Source: an uncultured Woeseiaceae bacterium (lineage in GTDB: Bacteria > Pseudomonadota > Gammaproteobacteria > Steroidobacterales > Woeseiaceae). From it: a DNA stretch of 55,905 bases. Location: the NCBI GenBank assembly GCA_905480215.1, contig CAJQPL010000001.1:1-55905 (forward strand), written 5' to 3'. Both the position numbers and the translations under genes were made by a program. The notes below the pieces were generated by a model that saw nothing but the letters and a program-made list of their open reading frames with translations, was not told where the DNA came from and ran no database searches. Shown here piece by piece: positions 42,933 through 52,245 of this stretch; position 1 is the first letter of the stretch; the number at the start of each line of letters is the position of its first letter.

Positions 42933-43765
42933 AGAATTTTTCCCGACAGAATATATTGAATCACCTGGCGGCAGAAACCGAAGCTGGTCGTCCTATTCTC
43001 GGGGCGGGCACCAGCTGTGGTTTGGTTGCGAAATGTGCGGCACTCGGCGGCGCAGATCTGCTGATTGTATACAGCACCGGCCGGTCACGGTTGATGGGGC
43101 TGCCGACGAGTCGTATCGGAGATTCCAACGCCAGCACGATCGACATGGCGGCCGAGATTCGGAATGTGGTGTCCGACACACCGCTGGTCGGTGGTATCGA
43201 AGCCTGGGATCCGACACGCATGGATCTGGATCAGCTGCTGGATGATTTTCAGGCGGCCGGATTTTCGGGGATCATCAATTATCCTACTATTTCGACTATG
43301 GGTGAGGTCTGGCGCAATCGCAGGGACAGGGTGGGTCTTGGCTGGAGCCGTGAAGTTGAGCTGATCGAACGGGCCGCCGCACGTGACATTTTTTCGATGG
43401 CGTATGTGGCAACAGTTCAGGACGCAATTGATGTGGCAGAAAAAGGTGTTGATTGTTTGGTGCCTCATGTCGGTGCCACGAGCGGCGGGCTTGTAGGACA
43501 CGAGACCGAGACTAAAGTCGACGAGGAAATACGCAAGATTTCTGCAATGACAGACGCCGTTACGGCAGCCGGTCATGCACCGATCTTCCTCTGTCATGGT
43601 GGCAAGATAGCGTCGCCAGAGGACACGCGCCGAGTTTATGAGGACACCCAATGCGTGGGTTTCGTCGGCGCATCGTCCATCGAGCGCATTCCGATAGAGC
43701 GCGCCGTGAAGACCATAGCCGAAAACTTCAAATCTGTTCCGTTCTCGAATAGGCAAACCCGGTGA
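42929..43765 (+). CDS. Phosphoenolpyruvate hydrolase-like TIM-barrel protein
   Basis: A 278-residue TIM-barrel of the PEP-hydrolase-like family (Pfam PF09370), the usual partner of UPF0261. Landmarks: PILGAGTSCGLVAKCAALGGADLLIVYSTGR, DTPLVGGIEAWDP, GFSGIINYPTI, and ATSGGLVGHETE. Together with the UPF0261 protein it probably forms a two-component enzyme acting on a phosphorylated or acyl intermediate; the reaction is not known. ATGA coupling upstream and GTGA coupling downstream. Confidence 0.82.
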   Translation: MKNFSRQNILNHLAAETEAGRPILGAGTSCGLVAKCAALGGADLLIVYSTGRSRLMGLPTSRIGDSNASTIDMAAEIRNVVSDTPLVGGIEAWDPTRMDLDQLLDDFQAAGFSGIINYPTISTMGEVWRNRRDRVGLGWSREVELIERAAARDIFSMAYVATVQDAIDVAEKGVDCLVPHVGATSGGLVGHETETKVDEEIRKISAMTDAVTAAGHAPIFLCHGGKIASPEDTRRVYEDTQCVGFVGASSIERIPIERAVKTIAENFKSVPFSNRQTR

Positions 43766-45465
43766 GCAATGAAAAAACTACGGATTTTCTGATCATCGGT
43801 AGCGGCGCCGCTGGTGTCTCTGCAGCACTCTATGCGGCGTCAGCTGGACATTCGGTGATGCTGTGCGAAAGCGCTTCCAAGATAGGTGGCACGACTGCAC
43901 TATCGAATGCAATGATTTGGGTGCCGTGCTCTGATCATGCCATTGCGGCCGGAATTGATGATTCGCTCGATCAGGCGCGGACGTATTTGCGTGGCGAATT
44001 AGGGAATTATTATGATGAGAAAAAAATCGATGCTTACCTCGAACATGGCCCACAAGCCGTGCAGGAGATCGAGAAGCGTTCGAAGGTAAAGTTCGTGTTG
44101 GCCGGCGCTCCCGACTATCATTCAAATCGTGCTGGCGGTGTTGATAAAGGGCGGGCATTGAGCCCAGTACCGTTCGATGGGCGTCGCTTAGGGATGGACT
44201 TTGATCTTATTGGAGACCCGATCCGTGTGGTGCTGGGTGGCATGATGATCACATCAAGTGAGATCAAGCATTTCCTGAATCCGCTAAAATCTGCCACAGC
44301 CCTGTTGCATGTGCTGCGCCGCGTCAGCCGCTATTCGATGGATCGTTTGAGGTTCTCGCGAGGCACTGAATTGAGCGGCGGAAATGCGTTTCTGGCCGCA
44401 GCCTTGACGAGTTTGCGCGAGTTGAATGTAGAGCTGGCGACCGATTGCCCGATGAAAGAGCTGATCGTTGAGAATGATCGAGCAAGCGGTGCCGTCATCT
44501 CCTATAAAGGCTCCGACATTCGCGTCCAAGCCCGATGTGGCGTGATCCTGGCCACCGGAGGATTCGCCGCCAATCCCGAATTGCGGGCCGAGATGGGAGC
44601 CAAACACCAGCATGATGTCACATTGTGTGCAGCCGAAAACCAAGGTGACGGCATCAAAGCTGCGCGCAAGGCCGGCGGGATGCTTGATCAAAAAGTGGCC
44701 AGCCCCGGTTTCTGGACGCCGGTGTCGCGCTTAAAAAACAAGGATGGATCGACCGCCATCGTACCCTATGGATGGCTTGACCGAGGTCGTCCGGGCGTCA
44801 TCGCAGTAGACCCGCAAGGCAAAAGGTTTGTGAACGAGTCAAATTCGTATCATGACGTTTGCATCGGCCTTTTTGACAATGGTTATCCCGATGATGAGCG
44901 TTTCTTCTTTATTTGCGAAGAAGCTTTCGTGAAGAAGCGCGGCATGGGAGATATTCTACCTTGGCCATGGACTCCCAGCCTCGGCAGTTACATCCGACGT
45001 GGCTATATCCAACGCGGTGAGACCCTTGCAGCGCTGGCAAAGGAAATCGACATTAATCCAGAAGCTCTTATGGCCACGGTGAGCCAACACAATCAAAATG
45101 TTCATTCGGGGCAGGACCCGGACTTTAGTCGCGGGGAGTCCGCCTTCAACCGAGCGTTAGGGGATACAAGCCTGGGTCTGAAGAATCCTAATCTGGGCGA
45201 GATTAAGAATGGTCCCTTTATCGCACTGCGAATCGTCCCAGGGACTTTGGGTACGGCGGCGGGACTGAAGACGGACGAAAGAGCGCGTGTGTTGAAAGAA
45301 GACGATAGTGCGATCCCAGGTCTTTATGCGTGCGGAAACGACGCAACCTCGATAATGGCAGGTATTTATCCCGGCGCTGGAATCACCATCGGGCCCGCAA
45401 TCGTTTCCGCCTATTTGGCCGTCGAGGATGCCAAAGAACTGAACTTAGCAAGGAGAAAACCATGA
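43762..45465 (+). CDS. FAD-dependent oxidoreductase (fumarate-reductase/3-ketosteroid-dehydrogenase-like)
   Basis: A 567-residue flavoprotein. FAD dinucleotide-binding motif GSGAAGVSAALYAASAGHSV at the N-terminus with the GGTTALSNAMIWVP block that marks KstD/fumarate-reductase relatives, and the C-terminal flavin motif LYACGNDATSIMAGIYPGAGITIGP. It has no transmembrane anchor or Fe-S partner, so it is soluble and catalyses dehydrogenation or reduction of a C-C or C-O bond. GTG start, overlap with the gene before. Its substrate is presumably the sugar-derived compound of the operon. Confidence 0.85.
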   Translation: MSNEKTTDFLIIGSGAAGVSAALYAASAGHSVMLCESASKIGGTTALSNAMIWVPCSDHAIAAGIDDSLDQARTYLRGELGNYYDEKKIDAYLEHGPQAVQEIEKRSKVKFVLAGAPDYHSNRAGGVDKGRALSPVPFDGRRLGMDFDLIGDPIRVVLGGMMITSSEIKHFLNPLKSATALLHVLRRVSRYSMDRLRFSRGTELSGGNAFLAAALTSLRELNVELATDCPMKELIVENDRASGAVISYKGSDIRVQARCGVILATGGFAANPELRAEMGAKHQHDVTLCAAENQGDGIKAARKAGGMLDQKVASPGFWTPVSRLKNKDGSTAIVPYGWLDRGRPGVIAVDPQGKRFVNESNSYHDVCIGLFDNGYPDDERFFFICEEAFVKKRGMGDILPWPWTPSLGSYIRRGYIQRGETLAALAKEIDINPEALMATVSQHNQNVHSGQDPDFSRGESAFNRALGDTSLGLKNPNLGEIKNGPFIALRIVPGTLGTAAGLKTDERARVLKEDDSAIPGLYACGNDATSIMAGIYPGAGITIGPAIVSAYLAVEDAKELNLARRKP

Positions 45466-46808
45466 AACGGCATACCGTTGCCTTAGCTTTAGCCGCTGGT
45501 GTACTTGCAACAACCAATGTGCTCGCGGAAGATTTCGACTGGCGCAAATACGAAGGCACTGAAATTACCTGGGCCTATGACATTCACCCCTATGCAGATG
45601 CCGTCGTCGCGTATATGGATGAATTCGAAGAGCTGACTGGCATTAAGGTCAAACCCGAGCTTTATCCCGACGACACTTATTGGGGGAAGCTAAATATTCA
45701 ATTGAGCTCTGGCTCACCGGATTGGGATGTCGTCGGCATCGGTGTTCAACCAGCGTGGGACGTGACCCCCGCCGGACAATTAACACCACTGAAAGCCTTT
45801 ATCGAAGACCCGTCGATGACCAACCCCGAATACGATTATGAAGATTTCTTCCCAGCACTGCGGCGGGCATGGACCTGGAATGTTGAAGAGGAAAAAATTA
45901 TCGATACACCGGACGGCGAGATTTGGGCCATTCCACACGCCTTCGAAAACGTGCAGCTGATGTATCGGACCGATATTCTGCACCGTCTGGGTGTTGAACC
46001 GCCCGGCACGCTTCCTGAATTGACCGCCGCCTGTATGCAGATCACTAAGGCTGATCCCAGCATCACGCCAATGGCAGTGCGGGGTGTTCGATTCTGGTCA
46101 TCGATCCACACAGCACCAATTTCAATCGCTCGTTCTTATGGCGTCAGCGACTTTGTCGGCTCCGGTGAAGATTTCGATACGGGGTTGGACAGCGCAGACT
46201 CGATCCGCTTCCACAAAGACTATGTCGAAATGATTCAAGCCTGTGCGCCTGATAGCTGGGCAAACGACAACTGGTATCAGGTGGTTGATGGCCTTTCTTC
46301 TGGTAAAACTGCAATGGCGATGGACGCCAACATGTTCGGATTTTGGAACAATATCAAAGGCGCGTCAGAGGCATCCGGTAAGATTGCTTTCGCGCCACCG
46401 GTGACTGCCCCGGACAGCGCCGAGTTCGCTTCTAATATCTTTATCTGGTCGCTGGCGATTAATAGTGCATCAGAGAAAAAAGGCGCAGCCTGGTATTTCA
46501 TGCAGTGGGCCACATCCAAAGAGATGAATGTGCGCGGTGCGACCGATGGAAAACTGGTGAACCCGCCGCGGGCTTCCACTTGGGAAGATCAGGCGTGGGT
46601 CGACTATGCGAAACAGCCTGAATTCAACAACTTCTACGATACCTTCAACACAGTTCAACCCAAGATCGCTCTTTTATTCACACCGCGCTACGGTTTTGGC
46701 ATCGCGATGAATGCCTGGGCCGTGGCTATGCAGGACATGGTGGGGGGTGCAGACGTGCAAGAGCGGCTGTCTGAATTGGCTGACGATATCCGGGAAGAGT
46801 TGGAATAA
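45462..46808 (+). CDS. Carbohydrate ABC transporter substrate-binding protein (SBP family 1)
   Basis: About 448 residues from the ATG at 45462, which has AGGAG upstream and overlaps the previous stop by 4 bases (the open frame starts earlier, at 45330). Signal peptide MKRHTVALALAAGVLATTNVLAE, then the family-1 MalE-like fold: ITWAYDIHPYADAVVAYMDEFEELTGIKVK and the later WYFMQWATS and DKLVNPPR-like regions. It captures the sugar or polyol for the permeases that follow. Confidence 0.9.
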   Translation: MKRHTVALALAAGVLATTNVLAEDFDWRKYEGTEITWAYDIHPYADAVVAYMDEFEELTGIKVKPELYPDDTYWGKLNIQLSSGSPDWDVVGIGVQPAWDVTPAGQLTPLKAFIEDPSMTNPEYDYEDFFPALRRAWTWNVEEEKIIDTPDGEIWAIPHAFENVQLMYRTDILHRLGVEPPGTLPELTAACMQITKADPSITPMAVRGVRFWSSIHTAPISIARSYGVSDFVGSGEDFDTGLDSADSIRFHKDYVEMIQACAPDSWANDNWYQVVDGLSSGKTAMAMDANMFGFWNNIKGASEASGKIAFAPPVTAPDSAEFASNIFIWSLAINSASEKKGAAWYFMQWATSKEMNVRGATDGKLVNPPRASTWEDQAWVDYAKQPEFNNFYDTFNTVQPKIALLFTPRYGFGIAMNAWAVAMQDMVGGADVQERLSELADDIREELE

Positions 46809-46834
46809 ACTCCCCGACTGGACGTATTCAAACT

Positions 46835-46862
46835 TACCGGTGGCATTCAGCTGCCGGTATTT
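46835..46862 (+). terminator. Attenuator hairpin between binding-protein and permease genes
   Basis: A 10-bp stem with two G-T wobbles (TACCGGTGGC / GCTGCCGGTA), 5-base loop ATTCA, then TTT. It lies 26 bases after the SBP stop. Together with the hairpin at 17179 this gives two independent ABC operons in the window with the same layout: SBP, hairpin, then membrane components. Confidence 0.6.
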
Positions 46863-46887
46863 CTGATCGCGGTATAGAGCCATCGAT

Positions 46888-47781
46888 ATGATGAGAGAAG
46901 GAGTCAATAGGGGTAGATCAGGCCGCACTTTTCTGCTCATTTCCCTGTTGCCGGCCATTCTTATCCTCGGCGGCTTCATCCTGCTGTTCTTCTGGGGCTT
47001 CTATCAATCGCTGACAGATATGAGGTTTGGTCGGGCACGCGTGGATTTCGAGGGTCTCGGCAACTATGCACGTCTGTTTGACCGTGGGCGTTTTTGGGAC
47101 TCGATTTCAACGACAACAATTTATGCCTTCACGGCGGTTGCATGCGAAGCCGTTCTCGGTCTCGCCATTGCAAAACTCTTCAACACAAGAACACTGCTTG
47201 CAAAATGGTGTCGCCCCGTCATTTTGCTTCCTTTGGTTCTACCACCGCTTTCGGTGGCGTTGATGTGGACCACCATGATGAATCCCGAAACCGGCGTTCT
47301 GAATTATTTTCTAAGCTTCATCGGCATCAACAACTTTGGCTGGATCTCCAAGGCAGATACAGCAATGTTTGCAGTCGTCTTTATTGATGTGTGGACATTC
47401 ACACCATTCTTTGCGCTCATCATATTTGCTGGACTGCGAGGGATATCGCCCGAGATTATAGAGGCGGGACGAATGAACGGAGCCAAGGCGTGGGGCTTGT
47501 TCTTTAGGATCGAACTGCCAATGGTGCTGCCTTACATTATTCTGGCAGCGCTTTTCAGGTTGATCGACTCGCTCAACCAGTTCGACATCATTTTCGGAAC
47601 CACACAAGGTGGTCCTGGCAATGCAACGAATGTGCTTTCGATTTCAGCGTATTTCACGGCTTTTCAGAACCTTCAATTCGGGCGTGGAGCGGCTATCATG
47701 ATCGTGAATTGGTTTGTTGTATTAGTCAGTGCCTTGGTAATGGTTAAGCTTTGGCGGTACACGCGTAAAAGGGTGAGTTGA
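46888..47781 (+). CDS. Carbohydrate ABC transporter permease, MalF/UgpA-type
   Basis: A 297-residue permease with six predicted helices and the EAA motif EAGRMNGAKAWGLFFRIELPMVLP near residue 190-215. Start ATG at 46888. It overlaps the next gene by one base. Confidence 0.88.
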   Translation: MMREGVNRGRSGRTFLLISLLPAILILGGFILLFFWGFYQSLTDMRFGRARVDFEGLGNYARLFDRGRFWDSISTTTIYAFTAVACEAVLGLAIAKLFNTRTLLAKWCRPVILLPLVLPPLSVALMWTTMMNPETGVLNYFLSFIGINNFGWISKADTAMFAVVFIDVWTFTPFFALIIFAGLRGISPEIIEAGRMNGAKAWGLFFRIELPMVLPYIILAALFRLIDSLNQFDIIFGTTQGGPGNATNVLSISAYFTAFQNLQFGRGAAIMIVNWFVVLVSALVMVKLWRYTRKRVS

Positions 47782-48635
47782 TGTTGAAAGGCAAGCTGAC
47801 ATCCCTCGTCCTGAATTTTCTGATCCTCGCGGTTGTTTTCGTGATGGCATTTCCGATTGTCTGGATCGTTATGAATTCTTTTAAGGAAGCGGCCGACATT
47901 AATGCCTACCCTCCGGTTTTCCGATTCGATCCCACGCTTGAGAACTACAAGGTACTTTTTGATATCGCGGATGCTGAAGCCAGCAGCTATGGAACATTAA
48001 AAGTCGAGTTTTTCAAACCGGTTATCAACAGCGTGATCATTTCGGCTGGCGCAGTTCTGTTGTCCTTGATCGCAGGTGTCCCGGCAGGATATGCACTGGC
48101 CAGATACAACTTTCGGGCTAAGGAAGACCTGGCGTTTTTTATCCTCGGCTTTCGCTTTGCGCCTGTGCTTCTGGTAATCATCCCGATGTTCCAATTCTTC
48201 CAGGCCATTGGTTTGTACGACAGTTATTTCGGAATGATCTGGGTTTATCAACTTATAACCCTACCGATGATTATCTGGCTCTGCCGCTCTTATGTGGAAG
48301 ACATACCTGTTGAGATTGAGGAAGCTGCGGCTATCTGCGGCGCGAAACGTCCGCAGATAATGTTGCAGGTTGTATTGCCGCTGCTAAGACCCGGTCTCGT
48401 TGGTGCCGCGCTTCTGGTGTTTCTACTGGCGTGGCATAACTTTGCACTCGGTTTGATCTTGACGGCCGAAAAAACACCCGTCACCGTCGCTCTTCTCAAG
48501 CTTCTGAATCCGGGTATCAGTTTCTATCCTGTCGTATCTGCCGGTTTAGTGGTTTCGATGATCGTACCCATCGCGTTAATAATACTCGGGCAGCGTCATC
48601 TTGAGCGCGGACTTACCTTTGGAGCCCTGAAATGA
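47781..48635 (+). CDS. Carbohydrate ABC transporter permease, MalG/UgpE-type
   Basis: About 284 residues, six predicted helices, with the EAA motif EEAAAICGAKRPQIMLQVVLPLLRP. Of two candidate starts, the ATG at 47781 (overlapping the TGA of the previous gene) is preferred over the TTG three bases earlier. ATGA coupling with the ribokinase-like gene. Confidence 0.88.
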   Translation: MLKGKLTSLVLNFLILAVVFVMAFPIVWIVMNSFKEAADINAYPPVFRFDPTLENYKVLFDIADAEASSYGTLKVEFFKPVINSVIISAGAVLLSLIAGVPAGYALARYNFRAKEDLAFFILGFRFAPVLLVIIPMFQFFQAIGLYDSYFGMIWVYQLITLPMIIWLCRSYVEDIPVEIEEAAAICGAKRPQIMLQVVLPLLRPGLVGAALLVFLLAWHNFALGLILTAEKTPVTVALLKLLNPGISFYPVVSAGLVVSMIVPIALIILGQRHLERGLTFGALK

Positions 48636-49570
48636 TGCGACCATTGATTTTCATTGGCACCACGAATCTTGATATTAATTTTTATTCCGCGAGCCTTCCG
48701 ACCGTTGGCCAAAGTTTAATTGGCACCACCGAGGAATTTGCCGGCGGGAAGGGTGCCAACCAGGCGGTGGCTGCTGCACGTCTTGGAGGCGCACCGTATT
48801 TTGCAACGATGTTGGGAGATGATGACGCGGCAGATAGCCTGATGCGTGACCTGGCAGGATTTGGCGTACAAACCAGTAAGATCTGTCGAAAGCCGGGAAC
48901 GGCGACAGGCAAGGCGCTGATTTTTATCGCTCCCGACGGCACAAACATGATGGGCATAGATGTGGGCGCGAACGAGGATTTTAATCCAGATGATGTGCTT
49001 GCGGCGCTGGAAGACGTGCCAGAAGATGCCGTTATGGTAGTCGAAATGGGACTGCCCGTCGCCACCTGCCGGGCCGCTTTCGAGAACAAGAGAGACCGTT
49101 TCCTGATTTTCAACCCTGCGCCGGTGCGCGCTCAACTAACTGCGGCAGACTGCAAGAATATCGACATCATTACTCCCAATGAAACCGAAGCCGAAGAGCT
49201 GACCGGGCTCCCCGTCTCATCGGTCGATCAGGCTTTCGATGCTGCCAGGCACCTGCATGATAGCGGCATAGCCGCTGTCGCCATCACACTCGGAGCAAAT
49301 GGTGTTGTTTATGTAGATGCCACGCGCCGCGTACACCAGAAGGCGTTTGCGGTAGACGCTGTAGACACAACCGCGGCCGGTGATGCTTTTAACGGCGCGC
49401 TTGCAGTATCGGTTGCACGCGGAATGGAGATAGAGGATTCGCTATGCTTCGCAGTTGCCACCGCAGGTCTTTGCGTGACGCGCAAAGGCGCGCAGACATC
49501 CATGCCCACTGAACAAGAGGTCATGCATTTTCTGGCCGAAAAAGGAGCTCTGAAAAATGCATATTTTTGA
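48632..49570 (+). CDS. Ribokinase-like PfkB sugar kinase
   Basis: A 312-residue ribokinase-fold kinase. Substrate-site motif EFAGGKGANQAVAAARLGG and the PfkB signature DTTAAGDAFNGALAVSVARG with catalytic Asp. Overlaps the permease gene by 4 bases and the SDR gene by 14. It likely phosphorylates the imported sugar or its oxidation product. Confidence 0.9.
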   Translation: MMRPLIFIGTTNLDINFYSASLPTVGQSLIGTTEEFAGGKGANQAVAAARLGGAPYFATMLGDDDAADSLMRDLAGFGVQTSKICRKPGTATGKALIFIAPDGTNMMGIDVGANEDFNPDDVLAALEDVPEDAVMVVEMGLPVATCRAAFENKRDRFLIFNPAPVRAQLTAADCKNIDIITPNETEAEELTGLPVSSVDQAFDAARHLHDSGIAAVAITLGANGVVYVDATRRVHQKAFAVDAVDTTAAGDAFNGALAVSVARGMEIEDSLCFAVATAGLCVTRKGAQTSMPTEQEVMHFLAEKGALKNAYF

Positions 49571-50315
49571 TCTGACTGGAAAGACGGTATTTATCACTGG
49601 TGCGTCTGGAGGTATCGGATTGGCTCTCGTCAAGGGCTTCGTGGAGGCATCTGCGAACGTCGTTGCGGCAGACTTGAATCCGGAACCCGTTGCAGCGGCT
49701 ATGGCTGGCAATGACCGTGTTTTGCCGATCGCTTTGGACGTGTCCGATGGCAGCGGGATAGGCGCGGCGCTAGCTCAAACTCGCGCTCACTTTGGCCCGG
49801 TAGACATTCTGCTCAACAACGCCGGGGTAAAATCGGGCGAGCGATTGATTGACGGTGATCGCAAAAAGATTCAACACACGCTTTCAGTAAACGCCGAAGC
49901 CCTGTTGAATCTAACCCGCCTTGTCTATGAGGATTCATTGAAAAACAGTGGCGGGCGCATCATCAATATCGGTTCGTCGATTTCATCGCGCGGAGCCATT
50001 CTAAACTATCAGGCTGGCGGCGCGGATTATTGCTACTCAAAGGCAATCGTGCATGATCTGACGCAACTCCTTGCTTATGAGACGGCGCCGCAGGGCATCA
50101 CCGTTAACGCGATTGCGCCGGGCATCATTCACACACCTATGCATGGTCGGCCTGCTGAAGAAACCGAGGCTCGTCATGGGGGGCGTATTCCGCTCGGACG
50201 TATCGGCCAGCCGCAGGACATTGTCGGTGCTGCGGTGTTTTTAGCATCAGAGGCTGCTGCGTATATCACTGGCCAGGTCCTGCATGTGAATGGTGGCATG
50301 GTGATGAGCGATTGA
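49557..50315 (+). CDS. Short-chain dehydrogenase/reductase (SDR)
   Basis: A 252-residue classical SDR. Cofactor motif TGASGGIG, NNAG, the catalytic Ser in IGSSISSRG, and Tyr/Lys in the YCYSK segment; ends with VFLASEAAAYITGQVLHVNGGMVMSD. It oxidises or reduces a sugar, polyol or ketone intermediate of the same operon. Start ATG inside the kinase gene, with AAAGGAG upstream. Confidence 0.9.
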   Translation: MHIFDLTGKTVFITGASGGIGLALVKGFVEASANVVAADLNPEPVAAAMAGNDRVLPIALDVSDGSGIGAALAQTRAHFGPVDILLNNAGVKSGERLIDGDRKKIQHTLSVNAEALLNLTRLVYEDSLKNSGGRIINIGSSISSRGAILNYQAGGADYCYSKAIVHDLTQLLAYETAPQGITVNAIAPGIIHTPMHGRPAEETEARHGGRIPLGRIGQPQDIVGAAVFLASEAAAYITGQVLHVNGGMVMSD

Positions 50316-50319
50316 GTGA

Positions 50320-51117
50320 ATGCTGACACACTGGCCTAAAATATCCGGCATTATCAGCGACCTTGATGGTGTCACCTATCGCGGCGATGAGCCGATCGAA
50401 TCCGCCGTTGGAGTGTTTCAACGCTGGAATGATATCGGACTCCCGTACGCATTTGTCACGAACAATTCGACGAAATCGGCGGAAGAATTCAGCGTTAAGC
50501 TGAACGCGATGGGTATACCTGCCGACCCTGCGCGTATCGTCACTACCAGCGCAGTCGCCGCTGCCCGGCTTAGTGATTTGCTTGAGCCCGGATCCCGCGT
50601 CATGGTCATTGGTGCGCAAGCACTGGTGCGCGCGGTAGCGGACCGCGATTTCGAGATCGCTGATGAAGATGTTGATGCGGTTATAGCAGGCCTGGACCGC
50701 GGCTTTACGTACGAAAAATTGGTGAGAGCCCAAACAGCTCTGCTGGGGGGCGCGCATTTCATCGGCACCAATCCGGACACTATGCTGCCCACGGGCGGCG
50801 GCTTCGAGCCAGGTGCCGGCGCAATCCTGAAGGCCATTGAAGCAGCTTCCGGCGTCACGCCCACCATCATCGGCAAGCCTCAACCTGATCTTGTCACTAT
50901 GGCATTATCAATTCTTGGGACAGACCGACAATCAACGTTCATGCTCGGGGATCAGATCATGACTGACATCGCGGCTGGTCATGCAGCTGGACTTCCAACC
51001 ATATGGGTTCGCACGGGTGTTATTGAAAATGATCCGCTCTCAATCTCACCGGATTTTGATATTGAAAGCCTTGAATGTATTCCTGCTGATGCCTTCAGCA
51101 CGGCGAAGGAGCTCTAA
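50320..51117 (+). CDS. HAD-superfamily IIA phosphatase (NagD-like)
   Basis: A 265-residue HAD-IIA hydrolase. Motif I is ISDLDGVTYRGDEP (catalytic Asp pair), with VTNNSTKSAEEF (motif II region) and MLGDQIMTDIAAGHAAGLPTIWV (motifs III and IV). It dephosphorylates a small sugar phosphate or nucleotide. Lying between the SDR and the ABC ATPase, it may counteract or complete the kinase step. Confidence 0.87.
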   Translation: MLTHWPKISGIISDLDGVTYRGDEPIESAVGVFQRWNDIGLPYAFVTNNSTKSAEEFSVKLNAMGIPADPARIVTTSAVAAARLSDLLEPGSRVMVIGAQALVRAVADRDFEIADEDVDAVIAGLDRGFTYEKLVRAQTALLGGAHFIGTNPDTMLPTGGGFEPGAGAILKAIEAASGVTPTIIGKPQPDLVTMALSILGTDRQSTFMLGDQIMTDIAAGHAAGLPTIWVRTGVIENDPLSISPDFDIESLECIPADAFSTAKEL

Positions 51118-52245
51118 TTGGCAACGGTGACTGTCGCCCAGGTGACTAAAAACTATGGTGCCTTCACGGCACTACATAGTATTGATTTGGACATAGATGA
51201 TGGCGAGTTCGTGGTATTTGTCGGTCCTTCAGGGTCGGGAAAATCAACCCTGCTTCGATGCATAGCGGGCTTAGAACAGATCGCCAGCGGTATGGTTCGA
51301 ATTGCAGGGCAAGATGTAACCACGGTGGATCCAGCCGACCGTGGTCTGTCGATGGTATTTCAGAACTACGCCTTGTTTCCACACATGTCCTGTCGTGCAA
51401 ATCTTGCTTTTCCGCTGAAGACTGAAGGCGTCGAGAAATCAGAAGTTTCCCGCAGGGTCGAAGAGGCTGGACGGTTGCTGAGCATTGAGTCAATGCTCGA
51501 CCGTAAGCCCGCGGAATTATCGGGTGGTCAACGCCAACGCGTAGCGATAGGGCGTGCCATAGTCAAGGAGCCAAAGGTTTTTCTCTTCGATGAGCCTTTG
51601 TCGAACCTGGACGCCGCATTACGCATCAAGATGCGCGTAGAAATCACCAAACTGCACCGGCAACTACAAAATACAATTATCTATGTCACGCACGATCAAG
51701 TCGAGGCCATGACAATGGCTGACCGCATTGTGGTGTTGCGCGATGGCCAGATAGAGCAGGTGGGAACCCCCCATGAATTGTATTTTCATCCTGCAAACCT
51801 ATTTGTTGCAACTTTCATCGGAGCACCGCAAATGAATTTGCTGCCTTGTCAGTCGGTTGCGAGTGAGGTCGGAAAAACGACATCTATACGTGTCGGCCAG
51901 GACACGATGGCCACGTTACCGATCCCAAATGTTGAGCTTACGGACGGGGCTCTTACACTTGGGTTCCGGCCGGAACATGTTGAGTTCGAGAAACCGCTAG
52001 GTGATTCTGTGAAGCTTAAGCTTAAAACGGATGTGATTGAAAATCTCGGTGCCGTGACAAACGTCCACGGTCAAGTCCTTATTACAGCTACAGACGAAGT
52101 AGACGTTACGGTATCCAGCCACTCGCAAGCCGTGTTTGAGGTAGATAAGTCTATTCCAGTGTGGATTGCGGTCGAGAATTGTCATCTGTTTACAGCTGAT
52201 GGAACCGCCTTGCCTCGCGACGTTGAGCCCCCGACTTGGAAATAA
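51118..52245 (+). CDS. Carbohydrate ABC transporter ATPase, MsmK/UgpC-type
   Basis: A 375-residue ABC ATPase with a TOBE-like C-terminal domain. Walker [24 protein letters not shown], Walker B FLFDEPLSNLD, switch His in YVTHDQ. TTG start directly after the previous TAA; AAGGAG lies 5-10 bases upstream of the TTG, which supports it. It is the energiser of the MalE/MalF/MalG-like system 3.6 kb upstream and closes the operon. Confidence 0.9.
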   Translation: MATVTVAQVTKNYGAFTALHSIDLDIDDGEFVVFVGPSGSGKSTLLRCIAGLEQIASGMVRIAGQDVTTVDPADRGLSMVFQNYALFPHMSCRANLAFPLKTEGVEKSEVSRRVEEAGRLLSIESMLDRKPAELSGGQRQRVAIGRAIVKEPKVFLFDEPLSNLDAALRIKMRVEITKLHRQLQNTIIYVTHDQVEAMTMADRIVVLRDGQIEQVGTPHELYFHPANLFVATFIGAPQMNLLPCQSVASEVGKTTSIRVGQDTMATLPIPNVELTDGALTLGFRPEHVEFEKPLGDSVKLKLKTDVIENLGAVTNVHGQVLITATDEVDVTVSSHSQAVFEVDKSIPVWIAVENCHLFTADGTALPRDVEPPTWK

